From: Muraenolepis orangiensis
Taxonomy: Eukaryota > Chordata > Actinopteri > Gadiformes > Muraenolepididae
NCBI GenBank assembly: GCA_027704905.1
Contig: CM051022.1
Location: forward strand, 7,935,971-7,999,970
DNA length: 64,000 nucleotides
Direction of reading: 5' to 3'
Every line of letters starts with the position of its first letter. The first letter of the stretch is position 1. A model generated the notes under the pieces. The model ran no database searches. It was not told the origin of the DNA and was given only the letters and a program-made list of their open reading frames with translations. The position numbers were made by a program, and so were the translations under genes. Of the stretch, positions 40,725 through 51,599 are shown piece by piece.

Positions 40725-43700
40725 GTCTGTCTTCCAGTCGGTGCTGGGGGCCTTGGTCATCGTCAACCTGAAGGGAATGCTGATGCAGGTCACCATACTA
40801 CCGTCCCTGTGGAGGAAGGACAAACTGGACTTTGTACGTATTCAAGTCAGAACCGAAACGCAATTCTCGTCGTCTCGAGGACATCCATTTATAGACCATT
40901 TACCATTCATCATTTTAATTAAAAAGTGACTTTCAAAAGGGCATTCAACATGAGAGAGAGCGGAAGAGAGAGAGAGTGGAAAAGAACAAAACAAGAGCAA
41001 GATTTTGAACAGAAACAACATAAACTAGAGGGCACTCAGTAGTGGGCATACCTCCGCCACAGCCAAAAGTCCCCTAGATTCGGATCCGGATTCGGATCTG
41101 CTCCAAAATCAACTGTTCCTTGGCCCATAAGTAGTCTAAACCACCAAGTTTTGTCCAATTACACGTACCTAACTTTTTGAGTTATCTTGACAGCTAACAG
41201 ACAAACAGACAGACAAATCGGGTTTTTTTTTTACTGGAGGTGAAAAGCCCACTCCGACATTCAGAAGTTTTCTATGCATGCTCTGTGAGCACATTTGACT
41301 AGGCAAGATGGATATCCCCAACCAATCAGGGAAGAGATGACCCTGAATGGTCATTCAATGGTCAGTGAGCCTATGGCAACTACACTCAAATGACCGACAG
41401 CACCCTTAATATTAGGGTTAAAAGATGTAGACCTCAGGCCAGTTCATATTGTTTAATATAAGATATAGACCTGGCCAAGTCCTGTCCTATGTCCTGGTCT
41501 AGATGTCCTGTTTGTTTCATCTCCAGGTGGTGTGGCTGGTGACCTGCATAGCCTCAATCTTTCTGGGTCTGGACCTGGGCCTGGGCGTCGGCCTGGGCAT
41601 AGAACTGCTCACGGTCGTCTTCAGGACTCAATTGTATGCATGCGCGCATGAGTTGAATGACAGTGTAGCTCGGCCTTGATGTGCCTTGCTCGAAAGATCA
41701 AGTTAGAAAAGTCGAGGGGGGAGGGGGGGGGGGGGAGGGTTAGTGCCAACCGCATTAACACCGATTTTCGTATATTTTTTCTTTAGTCCCCGCTGTTCTG
41801 TGTTGGCTAACATCACCGGGACTGACCTCTACAGAGACCGTAAAGATTACTTGTGTGTACGTTACATAATATATTGTATAATATCACTAACATGACGTCA
41901 TATTAGCTATACCGTCCGTCACACCTTGACGGGGCGCGCGACTGGTCATGACTCTTCCTCCAGACTAACTATCATCATTTTGAATTCAGATCGTTGAGCC
42001 GCAGGGGGTCAAGATCTTCAAGATACCCTCTCCCATATTCTTCGCCAACGTCGACTTCTTCAGGGAGAAGCTGATAGAGGCCGTGGGTGTGACCCGTGGC
42101 TCACCCTAACGTCACCACACGATGTCAACTCCCGCCAACACTTATTGTACTTTTATTTTTTTGTAACACAACAGTTCAACTGTTATTTTGTTATTGTTGC
42201 AGGTCGGGTTCAATCCGTTGAAGGTTCTGCGAAAACGGGACAAGGCTATGAGGAAGATCGCCAAGTTCAATGAGAAGATACACGTTGGAATGGTAGGTTC
42301 ACAACCTTCTTCTCGTTTTAAACACAAAGACACACACTTTATCAGTGTGTGTCCATACCCCCCGTCCCCCGGATCATGTTAAGTTACAAAACGGCAAAAG
42401 CACAGGTTTGTCATGCTGCGTGGCATTTGTTCTTCTAATGATTCGCCAGTCATTAAAGAACACCGACGAAAAAGGTTGGGGGGACCTGCCTGCTGTCCCG
42501 GACGAACCGCTCCAGATCGACCAGATCGACTGGAACAGCGGGAATCTCCCGGCCCACATCTCCGTCCCCAGAGTGGACCTCCACAGCCTCCTCCTGGACT
42601 TCGCTGCCGTCTCCTTCCTGGACATCGCCGGTGTCGTGGGACTCAAGACGGTGTGGCTTCATAAGAGTCGGGGGGGGGGGGGTTATTAACGGAATGCATG
42701 CCAATATGGCATTTGGTGGGGATGCGTTTTATCCAATCCACACTACGGAGTTTGTACATTGTCGGCACTTAATAATTGCTCTTGTACCGGGTTTCAACTC
42801 AAAATAAAGTGACTATAGCACCCCCTATTGGCCCATATGAAGTACTGGTTAGTTAGAAGTATGGTTGACATTGTGGTAAGGGAGGGTGATCCCCTGTTGA
42901 AATGGTTATGATCACCCATGTCATCCACCTACCTGTCCCCTTAAGCAAAAGGTGTAAGCCCTACCTGTAAACCTATCGTTGTAGTTAAGGTAAATCTAAT
43001 ACTCAAATGGTCATTTAACTGTTTAGTTCCCTATTGTTACCCATGTCATGTGCCGGTCGAAATGGTGACATTGTATCCCCATTACTTATAAGGGTATAAG
43101 AGTAAAGGTTTGAGTCACGCAAAAACTTCAAAGTGAAAGTGTATTGTTGGGTAGAATAGAACCTCTATTCTCAGGTTCTCACCAGAAAATGCCTTTTTTC
43201 CGCAGGTCCTGAAAGAGTTCATCCGTGTTGGAATCGATGTTTACATAGTTTCTTGCGATGGTAAGTTCATATAAATATTTTTCCATTCATCACAAATTAA
43301 ATAATGCCGATCATCATCTTAACGCGCATAATACATCTATTGTGTGTGTGTTTTACAGAATGCGTCCTGGAGAAATTACACAAATGCCAGTTTTTCGACC
43401 ACAAGGTCACAAAGTCCATATTCTACCCAAGTCTTCACGACGCTATGTTGACCATCCTCGGACAACAAAGGGAACCAAATCTCCAGGTAAGGACTAAAGA
43501 AAGATCAGGTGCATTCTCAAGTAGAGAGACAGTATTAACAGTAAAATATACTTAAACAAATGTTATTGGAAGTAAGTTATCCCTGTAGCGGGTGTTTGGA
43601 AATAAAGTACCTCCCTTCATCTGCTATTTCTCCAACAAAAAAAAATGAAAATATACAAACATCATGTATCAACTAATACAAATATAAAAAAAACAATGCA

Positions 43701-43854
43701 ATCAAATTAAGAGAAACAAAGTCACCAACAGCAAGTTTATATGAACAGTGTTAATGAATAATGAATGAATGAAGTGTTAAAGTAGTCTTAAGACTGAACG
43801 TGTTCCAACGGTCTGGTTTTTTGTTTGTTTCAGTTGGCCAACACCAAACTGTAG
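33452..43854 (+). CDS. slc26a3: SLC26A3-like chloride/bicarbonate exchanger, copy B
   Basis: Second SLC26A3-like gene, starting 1.5 kb after the stop of copy A, a clear tandem duplicate. Coding exons: 33452-33579, 33888-34027, 34274-34384, 35669-35823, 38196-38360, 38959-39111, 39245-39327, 39471-39618, 39819-39932, 40454-40531, 40738-40833, 41527-41633, 41787-41856, 41990-42082, 42203-42292, 42450-42650, 43206-43260, 43359-43486, 43834-43854. They join in phase to 711 residues, 44 shorter than copy A, mainly because the STAS insert is shorter and the penultimate exon of A (31297-31359) has no counterpart. The N-terminus has YLVSRPLYSE, the signature is YGLY (Y106), R387 is in ALSRTAIQESSGG, and the STAS motif is LDFAAVSFLDI. 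The loop after TM3 has no N-x-S/T sequon. The C-terminus is LANTKL. No internal stop or frameshift was seen, so it looks functional. Confidence 0.91.
33647..33686. repeat. (TA)n microsatellite
   Basis: About 40 bases of AT; a second run is at 33778-33827 in the same intron (intron 1 of copy B). Confidence 0.9.
35883..36097 (-). repeat. LINE-type 3' tail, family 1, split by a Tc1 insertion
   Basis: The reverse complement of the tail: TAGATTAGATTAGATT-type units followed by GTCATTGCACAGCACAAGT and TGCAGTAAAGTGCATGGT. The repeat resumes to the right of the Tc1 element at about 37754-37800 (ACAGGTAGTGAGC), matching the CTCACTACC block at 2968 in family member 1. Confidence 0.6.
36096..37753 (+). 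mobile_element. Tc1-like DNA transposon, almost complete
   Basis: The element 36098-37751 (1654 bases) has 28-base perfect terminal inverted repeats starting CAGTGCTGCTCGAAAG and TA on both sides. Inner inverted motifs at about 36291 (TGCAAAAGTAAGTGAACC) and 37532 give an IR/DR-like arrangement. It lies in intron 4 of SLC26A3-like copy B, in the same orientation. Confidence 0.93.
36498..37519 (+). pseudogene. Tc1-like transposase, one frameshift near the C-terminus
   Basis: Transposase of the Tc1/mariner DD34E group. It starts MPRGKEIPEEIKKMV. Two helix-turn-helix regions (GYKTISKRFQLHPSTVR; ITSKELQSSLAASG) flank an RSGRP linker. The catalytic residues are D in WTDESKIELFG, D in QQDNDPKHTS and E in PDLNPIE, with 34 residues between the last two. 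Immediately after that glutamate a missing base shifts the frame and gives a stop at 37344-37346; the other frame carries the expected tail (WLDLKRGVHARCPSN to a stop at 37519). The first 282 codons have no stop. Likely inactive or only recently so. Confidence 0.9.
38089..38182. repeat. (CT)n microsatellite at exon 5 acceptor of copy B
   Basis: About 94 bases of pure CT that end 14 bases before the AG at 38194-38195. Confidence 0.95.
40149..40210 (+). repeat. Common teleost repeat tail
   Basis: Carries GTCGCTTTGGATAAAAGCGT then CTGCCAAATG and ATGTAAATGTAA, a 3' end frequently seen in fish SINE-type repeats (from memory). A reversed B-box-like GGATTCGAACTC at about 39973 suggests the repeat region spans about 39960-40215, in intron 9 of copy B. 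Confidence 0.55.
40692..40732. repeat. (GTCT)n microsatellite before exon 11 acceptor of copy B
   Basis: Tetranucleotide run of about 40 bases acting as the polypyrimidine tract for the AG at 40736-40737. Confidence 0.9.
41040..41235 (-). repeat. Dispersed repeat with GGAGGTATGC end
   Basis: The reverse complement reads GTTAGCTGTCAAGATAACTC, a GGACAAAACTTGG block, GGAACAGTTGATTTTGGAGC, a GGATCCGAATC core and GGCGGAGGTATGCCCAC. Pieces recur at 7015-7110 and 19005-19150. Class unknown. Confidence 0.55.
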
Positions 43855-44187
43855 GAGAGGGACTTCAGTCTTCAGGGGAGCGCTAGTGTTTAAATTTTAT
43901 TTGTACAAGGCCACTGTAAGTACGCTGTACATGGTTTGATCCAATAACAATAATTTAATGTACTGTAAATGTGTAATTTATCTTATGACACCAAACTATA
44001 ACACAATTTGAGAGATCCTCTTGGTTTTCATGTAATTTCTTTTTTGTTTAAGTGGAAGCTAATTATACTTAAAAAAAATGGCCAGAAAACAAACTTTTAG
44101 AACAGTGTCCAATTTCATAAAGCAAAGTTATCTACAAAACAACCAACTGACCATGAAGAGAACACGGGTGTTGTGAGTGACAAAATG

Positions 44188-44193
44188 AATAAA
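44188..44193 (+). terminator. Poly(A) signal of SLC26A3-like copy B
   Basis: AATAAA lies 334 bases after the copy B stop and is the first canonical signal in the 3' untranslated region. It is about 110 bases from the oppositely oriented signal of cbll1. Confidence 0.6.
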
Positions 44194-44301
44194 CGTATAC
44201 AACCTGGAAGCAAAACATGCTTTTTTTTTTTTCTTTAAATAGATCCCTCTGCAGAGCGCATATTAAAAACACCAGCGACATGAAAATCGTTTAGTTAAAA
44301 A

Positions 44302-44307
44302 TTTATT
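44302..44307 (-). terminator. Poly(A) signal of cbll1
   Basis: The plus strand reads TTTATT, so the minus strand has AATAAA 310 bases beyond the cbll1 stop codon. A 3' untranslated region of about 0.33 kb would follow. Confidence 0.6.
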
Positions 44308-44616
44308 CAGACACGTAACGTCTTCCAATGTACATATGCGTGAAATCGGCTTGACACATATATATACACACACAGACATACTACTATAAGCTATAAAAAA
44401 AACAAAAAAATGGAAGTCTGTTCATTTACAAGTCTGTAGCATGTTTGGGAAGTTCTGTGTGCAAGTAACTGAAATGTGCACCGCATACACATTCACCACT
44501 CGTTATTAACATTAAAAAAAAAAGGTCCTACAGCCTGTAACCCTGAGGCATACTATCACATTATGAGACAAGTGGTGGTGTGGAAGTAGGCTGTTCTATT
44601 TCCCCTCCCATTCAGT

Positions 44617-47600
44617 TTACTGATAATACGTCCTGTAGCGCACCTGGTCACCGTGGTGGGGCCCAGGCATCTGGCCCTGGGGCGGAGGCCCCTGCATGCG
44701 TGGAGGAGGGGGCCCCCTGGGGGCCGGCCACATCCCGGGACTCAGTCCCCCGGGCTGGTTGAAGGGGGGGCTGAGCGTGGCCTGGTCCTCGGGGAACTGC
44801 TGCATGGAGTTGGGGTTGTAGTGATGCGGCGGGGGGGCGTTCCCGGGGGGCCCGCTGTGCTGGGGCGGGGGCCCCGGCGGAGGGTGGTTCATGTAGGGGG
44901 GCATCTGGCCCATGATGTGGCCCGGTGGCGCGTTGATGGGGGGCGGGGCGGAGGACATGGGCGGCTGGTTGTACACCATGTGCGGCGTCCCGGAGCCCTG
45001 TGGCGCGTGCTGCATGGGGTGGTTGATGGGCGGCGGCGGGGGCGGCGGAGGCCCGTAGTGCTGCTGTGGTGGCGCCATCATGTGGTGGGAGTGGGACACG
45101 ACGGGCGGCTGGGCCGGGTAGTCGCCCGGGTGGTGGTGGGGCGGGGGCTGTGCCGGCCCGGGCCCGCCGGCCAGCGGGTCCCGGCCAGACGAGTCGTCCT
45201 GGATGGGCACGGTGATGAGGTTGCTGTGTTTGCGCGTGGTCACCGTGGCGATGCGGAAGGTTTCGGGGCCCAGGGCCGAGGCCGGCGGCGGGGCGTCGTG
45301 GGAGGCTGGCGGCGGAGGGCCGTAGGGGTCGTGGCCGCCGTGCTGCAGCTGGCCGGGGGGGTGCCCGTGGTTCTTGGCCAGGTGCGGTGGGGGCAGGCGG
45401 AAGCGGTCGGACAGGTCGGCGGGGGGCAGGTGGAGGGCTTCGGGGCGTCCGGCGGCGGCGGCGGCCTTGGCGGCACGCATATGGCGGTGGTTGACGTGCG
45501 CCTGCAGGTCCCGCTGGGACAGGTAGGTGCGCTTGCAGCTCTGCACGATGCTGCACATGTAGAGGGAGCCGCGCTGGCACTGCTCGATGCGCTGCACCTG
45601 GTCCGTACAGCTGTACATAGTGAGGCTGGGCAGAGGGAGGGCCGCTTAGTCCACACAAGACATACAGGAGCAACACACACCACGTCACACACATCATAGC
45701 TAGTAGTTTATAAACAAATGTTATCTATTTTTTTTTTCGAGTGAATCTGCCAGCTGTAACATTATATTCTGTCTCTATTATATGGGATGCTCCGATCATT
45801 ATCGGCCAATATAAACCGACCGATCGAGCTCTCAAAACAGCCGATCGGTTGACACAAAAATAAATTACTTTTATCCGTGCACAGCAAAGAAAATGCAATG
45901 TGTGTGAATCAGAACTCCCAGCAGCACTGCCGAAAATGGAAAATAAAGATCGATCATATTGGGCTCAGAGAGATTTTATTTTAAGTGGGTGTGATTTCTC
46001 AAAAGATGTGTGCTTTATCTCTTAGTGGCACTTCACATTGACGCTTTTAATAATCGCCACGGAACAAAAACGTACTGGGTTTGAACTGCCCCTGGGAAGA
46101 ATAAACGTGTAGGGGTTTTCACTGTCTACCTTTCTGTTTTTAGAGCACTCCATGTAAAATTACTCAAGACCGTTTCTCTCTCCGTCTCTCCAGGTGTGCG
46201 TGCGTGCACGTATGTGCGTGCGTGCACACATGTATGTGCGTGCGTGCACACATGTATGTGCGTGCGTGCACACATGTATGTGCATGCATGTGCGTGCACA
46301 CATGTATGTGCATGCACACATGTATGTGCGTGCGTGCACACATGTATGTGCGTGCGTGCACACATGTATGTGCGTGCATGCACACATGTATGTGCGTGCA
46401 TGCACACATGTATGTGCGTGCGTGTACACATGTATGTGCAAAATGTAAAAGCAAGGTCCCAGAGGAGAAATGGGGTTGTGTTCTGCACCAGTGACAACCT
46501 AACCCCAGTGATAACACAGGACAAATAAGTTATTTTCACTCATTAAGGTGGAACATCCTTAAGCAGAGTTTTGTGCCTTTGAGCCTTTAACCACCTAGTC
46601 CCATAATTATTATCCTTTTTTTTAAATATTCAAAGACATTAGCCTAGTGATAAAGATAAAAAGTTATTAGCGATTACTTGGAAGAGTATGACAGAACCGA
46701 GAGAGAGCAATGCATGCATAGCAGTCCTTGCTCCTCTTTGGAAGAAACGAGTATAGCTTCCCTTAAAATGCAGTTTCACTTTCTCTACTTGCACCCGAGT
46801 CTTCCTCAAATTACACTACTCGCCCGCAACATCCAGCACTTTCTACAGGGCCGGCTGAACTTAAAAAGACATCCAACAATACGAGTCCGCCAAATGTTAC
46901 GTTACCTTTCCATCCGTGTAGAATTGACGCTGCACTTTGAATACCTGCCATCTAAATAAATCCCAATTTATACCCAATGGTGCAACCAACTTATACACGT
47001 GCTAATCTTAATGAAACTAAAATAGGGGAGTAGTTGGGCAGCAGTTGCTCAGGAGGTCGAGCGGTCACCTCACAACCAGTAGGTTTGCTGGTTCGATCCC
47101 CCGGCTGCTCCTAGCAAAAACTGTGAACGGTGTCCTTGAGCAAGACACCGGAACCCTAACTGCTCCAGGCGTGCTGGCTGTTGCCTTGCATGGCTGACTC
47201 CGCCATGTTCATGTGTGTATGAATGGGTGAATGTGAGGCATGACTTGTAAAGCGCTTTGGATTAAAGCGCTATATAAAAAGGCAGTCCATTTTCCATAAA
47301 GAGAGTGCTAAAAAGAAATTGTGGTTTTCTTACCCTGGACACATCTTGTCTCCCTTCTTCTCGTGAAGCAGAGCACACTCATAGCAGAAAACGTGTTTAC
47401 AGGGAATCTGGGGGAGTGAGAGCAGAAAGGTCAGAGGTGACACAGGCGAGGCATAACTTTCTTAAAGTCATACTTGTTTAACCCCATTTAGACGGCACCT
47501 ACCATTCGTCCGTACAGGTTAATAGGAAGGCCACATTTGTCGCAGAAGTGAACAGGTATGTCATCCTTCTCTCCGATTAGATTCAGCTAGTGGGAAGAGG

Positions 47601-49102
47601 ATTGATGAGGTTATAAGCAGCCCAAAATATATGCATACATTGAGGAAGGATTAAAACCGCCATCTTCAAGTATTTCATCAGACACAGGTTTTTTTCTGGC
47701 TATTTCGACTAACGGAAGCATGAAGAGCTGATAAGAACACCTTACCTTGTAGTCCCAGAACATCTGCTGGGGATATCTTCTTTGACTTCCAAAAACATCA
47801 CCCGCCTTGGCACCACAATCAAACCTCTCCTCTTGCTTGAAGCCAAAGCTTTCTAGAAGACAACACATCAATCAGAAGACCAAAATCATTCACAATGACA
47901 GATGAGTAAACAACATCCATGATCATAGAGATTCTGTGGCAAATCTGAAAATCACCAGATGAGGAAAACATTGTGAGAACAATTGCCGAATGCATTTAAA
48001 ATAAGTTACAGTAATTATGATGTTGATGCAATGTTTGAAGTGAACGTTTGATCAAAGCTGAACTATCTTAACTAACTACCTAATTGGGCTCATACACATA
48101 ACGACAAGCCAACATGCCATGCCCAAGCCTACCCTCTTCTCCAGCGGGGGTTTTAGATGGCCTGCTGGTGGACCGTGGAGGCCGAGGCTGAGGCTTGGTC
48201 CTTACTGGCTGCTTGGACAACAGTTTGATAGGTATCCTCCTGCGGACATCGGGGCCGCCCAGGTTGCCCGAACCGTCGCTTCCCTGAAGATCGTTGTCTG
48301 TTGACATGACACACGCCAGCGCATACTGTAATCTCACATGTAAAACGTACATAGTTTCCTCTCTATCCATCCACGAGTATAAGCCCCAAGAAGACTGTAT
48401 ATACATACGTGAATCAACAGATTATAATTTACACAGCGACTGAATGATAAAAAAAAGTTTGTGGCGTGAAAACTACATTTGTAGCCCAGCTAGCTAACGT
48501 TTGTATGCAGGCGTAGCTTTTACGGACGTATTGACTGCAGTTTATCCAATGATTACACAGATCGAAAAAGTGTAAAAACAAATACATAGGATAAGTCGCC
48601 TTCAGAAACGACTTAAAGTAGTAACACACGTCAACAACAACAACAACACAACACGCCCCAGTGTTAACACATCCATAGCTTACGAGCTAGCCTAGCCAGG
48701 ATACATCGGCGCCCCAGAGGTTGGCTTAACGTAGCCAACTGTGGACATGACATAGTGTACTTTCCTGAACGTTAGCTCAAAACTAAAAGGATAAAGTATC
48801 TTTGCTGGGTGACCCGTATCCCGTCGCTTAGTAACTTCGCATTTATAATTATTATCCCCAATTGTTTTTAATAGCAATATCCCAACTAGCGTTACGTTAG
48901 CTGGGCTGGCTAACCTCTGTTAACATTAACCTTTCGTGGTACTTTTATGGGATACAGAGCTGTCGTAGCGGGCACATTGGACGCGTGTTATCTGGTGGAA
49001 ATGGTTAAACTTCAGTAATAACGCGACGTGCGAACGAATAGAGCAAAAGGGAGTTTAGTTGTAGCCAACTAGCCGCAATTAGTGCTCACCACTTTGGTCC
49101 AT
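44617..49102 (-). CDS. cbll1: Hakai E3 ubiquitin ligase (CBL proto-oncogene like 1)
   Basis: RING-type E3 ligase that binds tyrosine-phosphorylated E-cadherin; in other animals it is also part of the WTAP/VIRMA m6A-writer complex. Minus-strand coding exons in order: 49102-49090, 48297-48133, 47852-47746, 47586-47503, 47407-47334, 45610-44617. They total 1437 bases, 478 residues plus TAA (human 491). The RING residues are C110, C113, C126, H128, C131, C134, C146 and C149, split over exons 4-6. The following zinc segment (C167, C173, H186, H191) matches the Hakai phosphotyrosine-binding HYB region. Residues from about 200 on are proline- and histidine-rich with a conserved RKHSNLITVPIQDD block, ending RYRTYYQ. 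Acceptor 45611-45612 was chosen over one 12 bases upstream because it gives CPGCTDQVQRIEQ, matching the family. It is convergent with the SLC26A3-like genes. Confidence 0.95.
46193..46437. repeat. 22-base alternating purine-pyrimidine minisatellite
   Basis: About ten copies of TGTGCGTGCGTGCACACATG-type units (22 bases, some shortened to 18). Nearly every step alternates purine and pyrimidine and each unit contains the self-complementary GTGCAC and ACATGT. In the last intron of cbll1. Confidence 0.92.
47037..47292 (+). repeat. tRNA-derived SINE with LINE-type tail
   Basis: Promoter-like boxes: TGCTCAGGAGGTCGAGCGGT (A-box region) and GGTTCGATCCC (B box) about 45 bases later. The body has CCTTGAGCAAGACACCG and the 3' end AAAGCGCTATATAAAA then GCAGTCCATTT, the L2-like tail common in fish SINEs. 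It lies in the last intron of cbll1, antisense to that gene. Confidence 0.85.
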
Positions 49103-49379
49103 GGTCCCAGCAGCGAGAAGACGAAGTGCATTGTGGGCCAGGGGAGGGCGCTACGAGGACAGGCCCTCCAGCACACACACACGCACACGCACACACGCAC
49201 ATCAGCTTATTGAGCAACGTGTGGTGCTTCGTACTACAATATTTTCAACTACTTTCTGTCACTTGTTACTACAAGATTGTTGTGTTTTTTTCTTGTCCGT
49301 AAATGGACCACACATGCACATATGTATCATCCATTAGACACTTTATTGTTATTTTTTAAATTGTTATTATTGTTATTCA

Positions 49380-49800
49380 TTCAAGATTTGTATTTTCCAT
49401 TTGCAACAAGTACAATGGAATGCTATCTCCCCATTGCCTTCCGCAGTATACATTTCTAAAACACAATATTATAAAAATACTGTATACAATAAAAAATTAA
49501 CATAATGAACACAAAAGTTACTGAATGATGATATGTGTAGAATTGTGCAAAAGAAGAGATGGTGCCCAGGGTGGATGCAGCCCTTTGTGATGGAGATGGC
49601 CTTCTTCCAACATCTGGTCCTAAAGATCTCCTCAATGCATGGAAGTGCACAACTGATGATATTTTCTGCCGTCCTCACGACCCTCTGGATAGCTTTCTTG
49701 TCCTGTGCAGTGGTGTTTCCGTACAACACAGTGACGCCACTTGTCAGGACGCTCTCTACAGTGCCACAGTAAAAGTTCACAAGCCACCGTTGGCCTATAC
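49380..49800 (-). mobile_element. LINE 3' fragment, minus strand
   Basis: The minus-strand frame 49780-49469 gives a reverse-transcriptase C-terminus: YCGTVESVLTSGVTVLYGN, AIQRVVRTAENIISCALP and a GCIHPGHHLF end, similar to the LINE in slc26a4 intron 8. The tail side (49380-49440) carries the reversed TTGTACTTGTTGCA motif of tail family 2, linking that family to a LINE. Confidence 0.75.
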
Positions 49801-50091
49801 CCCTTTATCCCTCTGTCAAATCCATGTATTGAATTGAATTGAATGCCAGTAATTGGAACTTGGCACTTTACACATAAAGTAATACAGTACATAAAACATG
49901 ATATAGTGATGTAATGGAATATACATGGAAAATAAAATGCATGGAATATGTGTGTATAGATGCAATCTTGTTGTTTAATATGTATAGAGGAATTAAAGGT
50001 CAGGTCATTCAACAGGAAAGACTGGGCCTGGAGCTCAGTCCTCCAGGCGAGGCTGGAAGAGGCCTTGCCCGGTGTGTGTGTGTCTGTGCAG

Positions 50092-50227
50092 GGAGAGGCT
50101 CCTGGAGGACAACCAGAACAACCTGCTCCTTGAATACCTCAAGTCCTCTGGGAGCTCCCCTGACGACGTCATGGGAGCAGAAGAGTGTCTCCATGTGAAG
50201 TGCCAGAAGTTCCTCGCCTCACCTGAG
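50092..50227 (+). pseudogene. Orphan exon-like coding segment, unassigned
   Basis: An acceptor ending at 50091 and a donor (GAG then GTCAGT) bound an open segment of about 45 codons: it starts ERLLEDNQNN, continues LLLEYLKSSGSSPDDVMGAE and ends QKFLASPE. Codon use and bounding splice signals look real, but I do not recognise the protein. A possible next exon begins at 50432 after CAG and would add about 14 residues before a stop in phase 0. It could be an exon of a small unknown gene, a relic of a neighbouring gene, or chance. It lies between the divergent cbll1 and ppp6r2 starts. Confidence 0.35.
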
Positions 50228-51049
50228 GTCAGTTATGTAGATATGAACCTAGCGTAGGATCACACAGGCTATGATGTGGTATCCTACACAGGAACACAGA
50301 ATTATGTTATTCCCAAATATAAGCAAAAAACAAAGTACTGCCTTCTGAGTGACTCATTTCAGTACTGCCCAAATGGTGGATATATGTGATGTATTTTGAT
50401 CGTTAGTGTTCCTTATTTGTTATTGCTGAACAGGAGACTATGGAGGTGAAAAGAAGAAGAAGTCGTGGCTTTGTCTGATCTTCTTTGGCTGCTGCCAGAA
50501 ACAGAGAACAAGCCACAATTAGCATGGACACAAAATGTGGATATGTAACTGCACTGCTGACGCTAAACTGCCTTATATTAACCCCTGATCTAACTGGGAC
50601 CTTGAATATGGACACCTTACATAAAATGTGTAGCATTTGTCCCATGAACGATAAATTCTTCTTTTTGCTGATACCGTTTACTGTATTGCGTTTAAAACCC
50701 CGATTTCAGCTGGAAACAATGTCCCCCCCCCCATTCTTAGCTATAGTATGCACTAGTCACTACATGGCAATCTTAACAGTTTCAGTTGAAAAACGGTGTG
50801 TCGATCAGTACGGAGTTTGTGGACAACGTAACAAAAAAGATACCTAATGTCTTATCGTCAACACCAGAGGGCTGTTTTTATACGACTAATGTCAGGCGCG
50901 TCCACGCTAAATGATCTTAGACAGAATCGGCGTAACAAAGTGATTGTCAAACACATTATATGAATGATGAATGTTTTAGTGAAGCTGGTTGAGACATTAT
51001 ACTATTTTAATTATTTTAAAAGAAAGAAAATATGAGGGAAAGCAAAAGG

Positions 51050-51135
51050 TACAATATTCAAGATGATTCAATATGTTTTTATTTGCTATGTGCAACAAGT
51101 ACAATTACTTACTCCCCATTCACTCCCGCAGTATG
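51050..51135 (-). repeat. LINE tail, family 2
   Basis: The reverse of the GGGGAGTAAG...GTACTTGTTGCACATAGC motif, matching 49380-49440, 61470-61610 (both minus) and 60240-60345 and 63360-63450 (plus). Confidence 0.6.
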
Positions 51136-51599
51136 CATTTCAACAACACTACTGAACTATGCTATACTAAACTATGCAATACTATACTATACAATACTAT
51201 AAACGACTCTATAAACGACCTACTATATACTTTACTTTATACAAAACTATACTTTAACAATACTATGTGTTGTATACGCTATGTATATGTATCTAATCAA
51301 CTACATACATTATGTAATTGATATCTTGACATGTTTTTTTTTTTTACTTCTCTAAATGAACATTTACTTAACACGTTGCCATGTTTCTGTCTGTGTTTAA
51401 ATGTTTCTTATCAGAGTTTAGTCGTTTGAAAAAAGAGCGCTCGCTCCCGGGGGCAAAGTAGCCCACTGCGCGCTCCCGGGACCACGGCGCCATTTTGATT
51501 CGAAAAAATATTTCTGAGTTTTTTTTTTCCTGCTTTGCATGCTAAACTTAGATTCATTTTTTTATTATATTATACATCCCGTCTGTTAAGTACACACTG

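Larger units (their letters stand above)
49103..51599. other. cbll1 to ppp6r2 intergenic region
   Basis: 2.5 kb between the divergent genes. It holds the cbll1 upstream flank, a LINE fragment (49380-49800, minus), the orphan exon-like segment at 50092-50227, and a reversed LINE tail at 51050-51135. No canonical promoter box could be fixed. Confidence 0.5.

Noticed and set aside
45611..45622. Upstream acceptor for the last cbll1 exon
   Set aside because: It would insert four extra residues (LTMY and so on) inside the RING cysteine pair; the downstream acceptor restores CPGC as in the family.
44653..45699. 348-codon open frame on the plus strand opposite cbll1
   Set aside because: It is the antisense of the GC-rich, proline-rich last exon of cbll1 and shows no family motif; a compositional shadow. 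The second long minus frame here is likewise a shadow.
45780..45870. MITE-like GATCGG-rich repeat upstream of cbll1 exon 6
   Set aside because: It resembles a known fish repeat motif, but neither ends nor target duplication could be defined.
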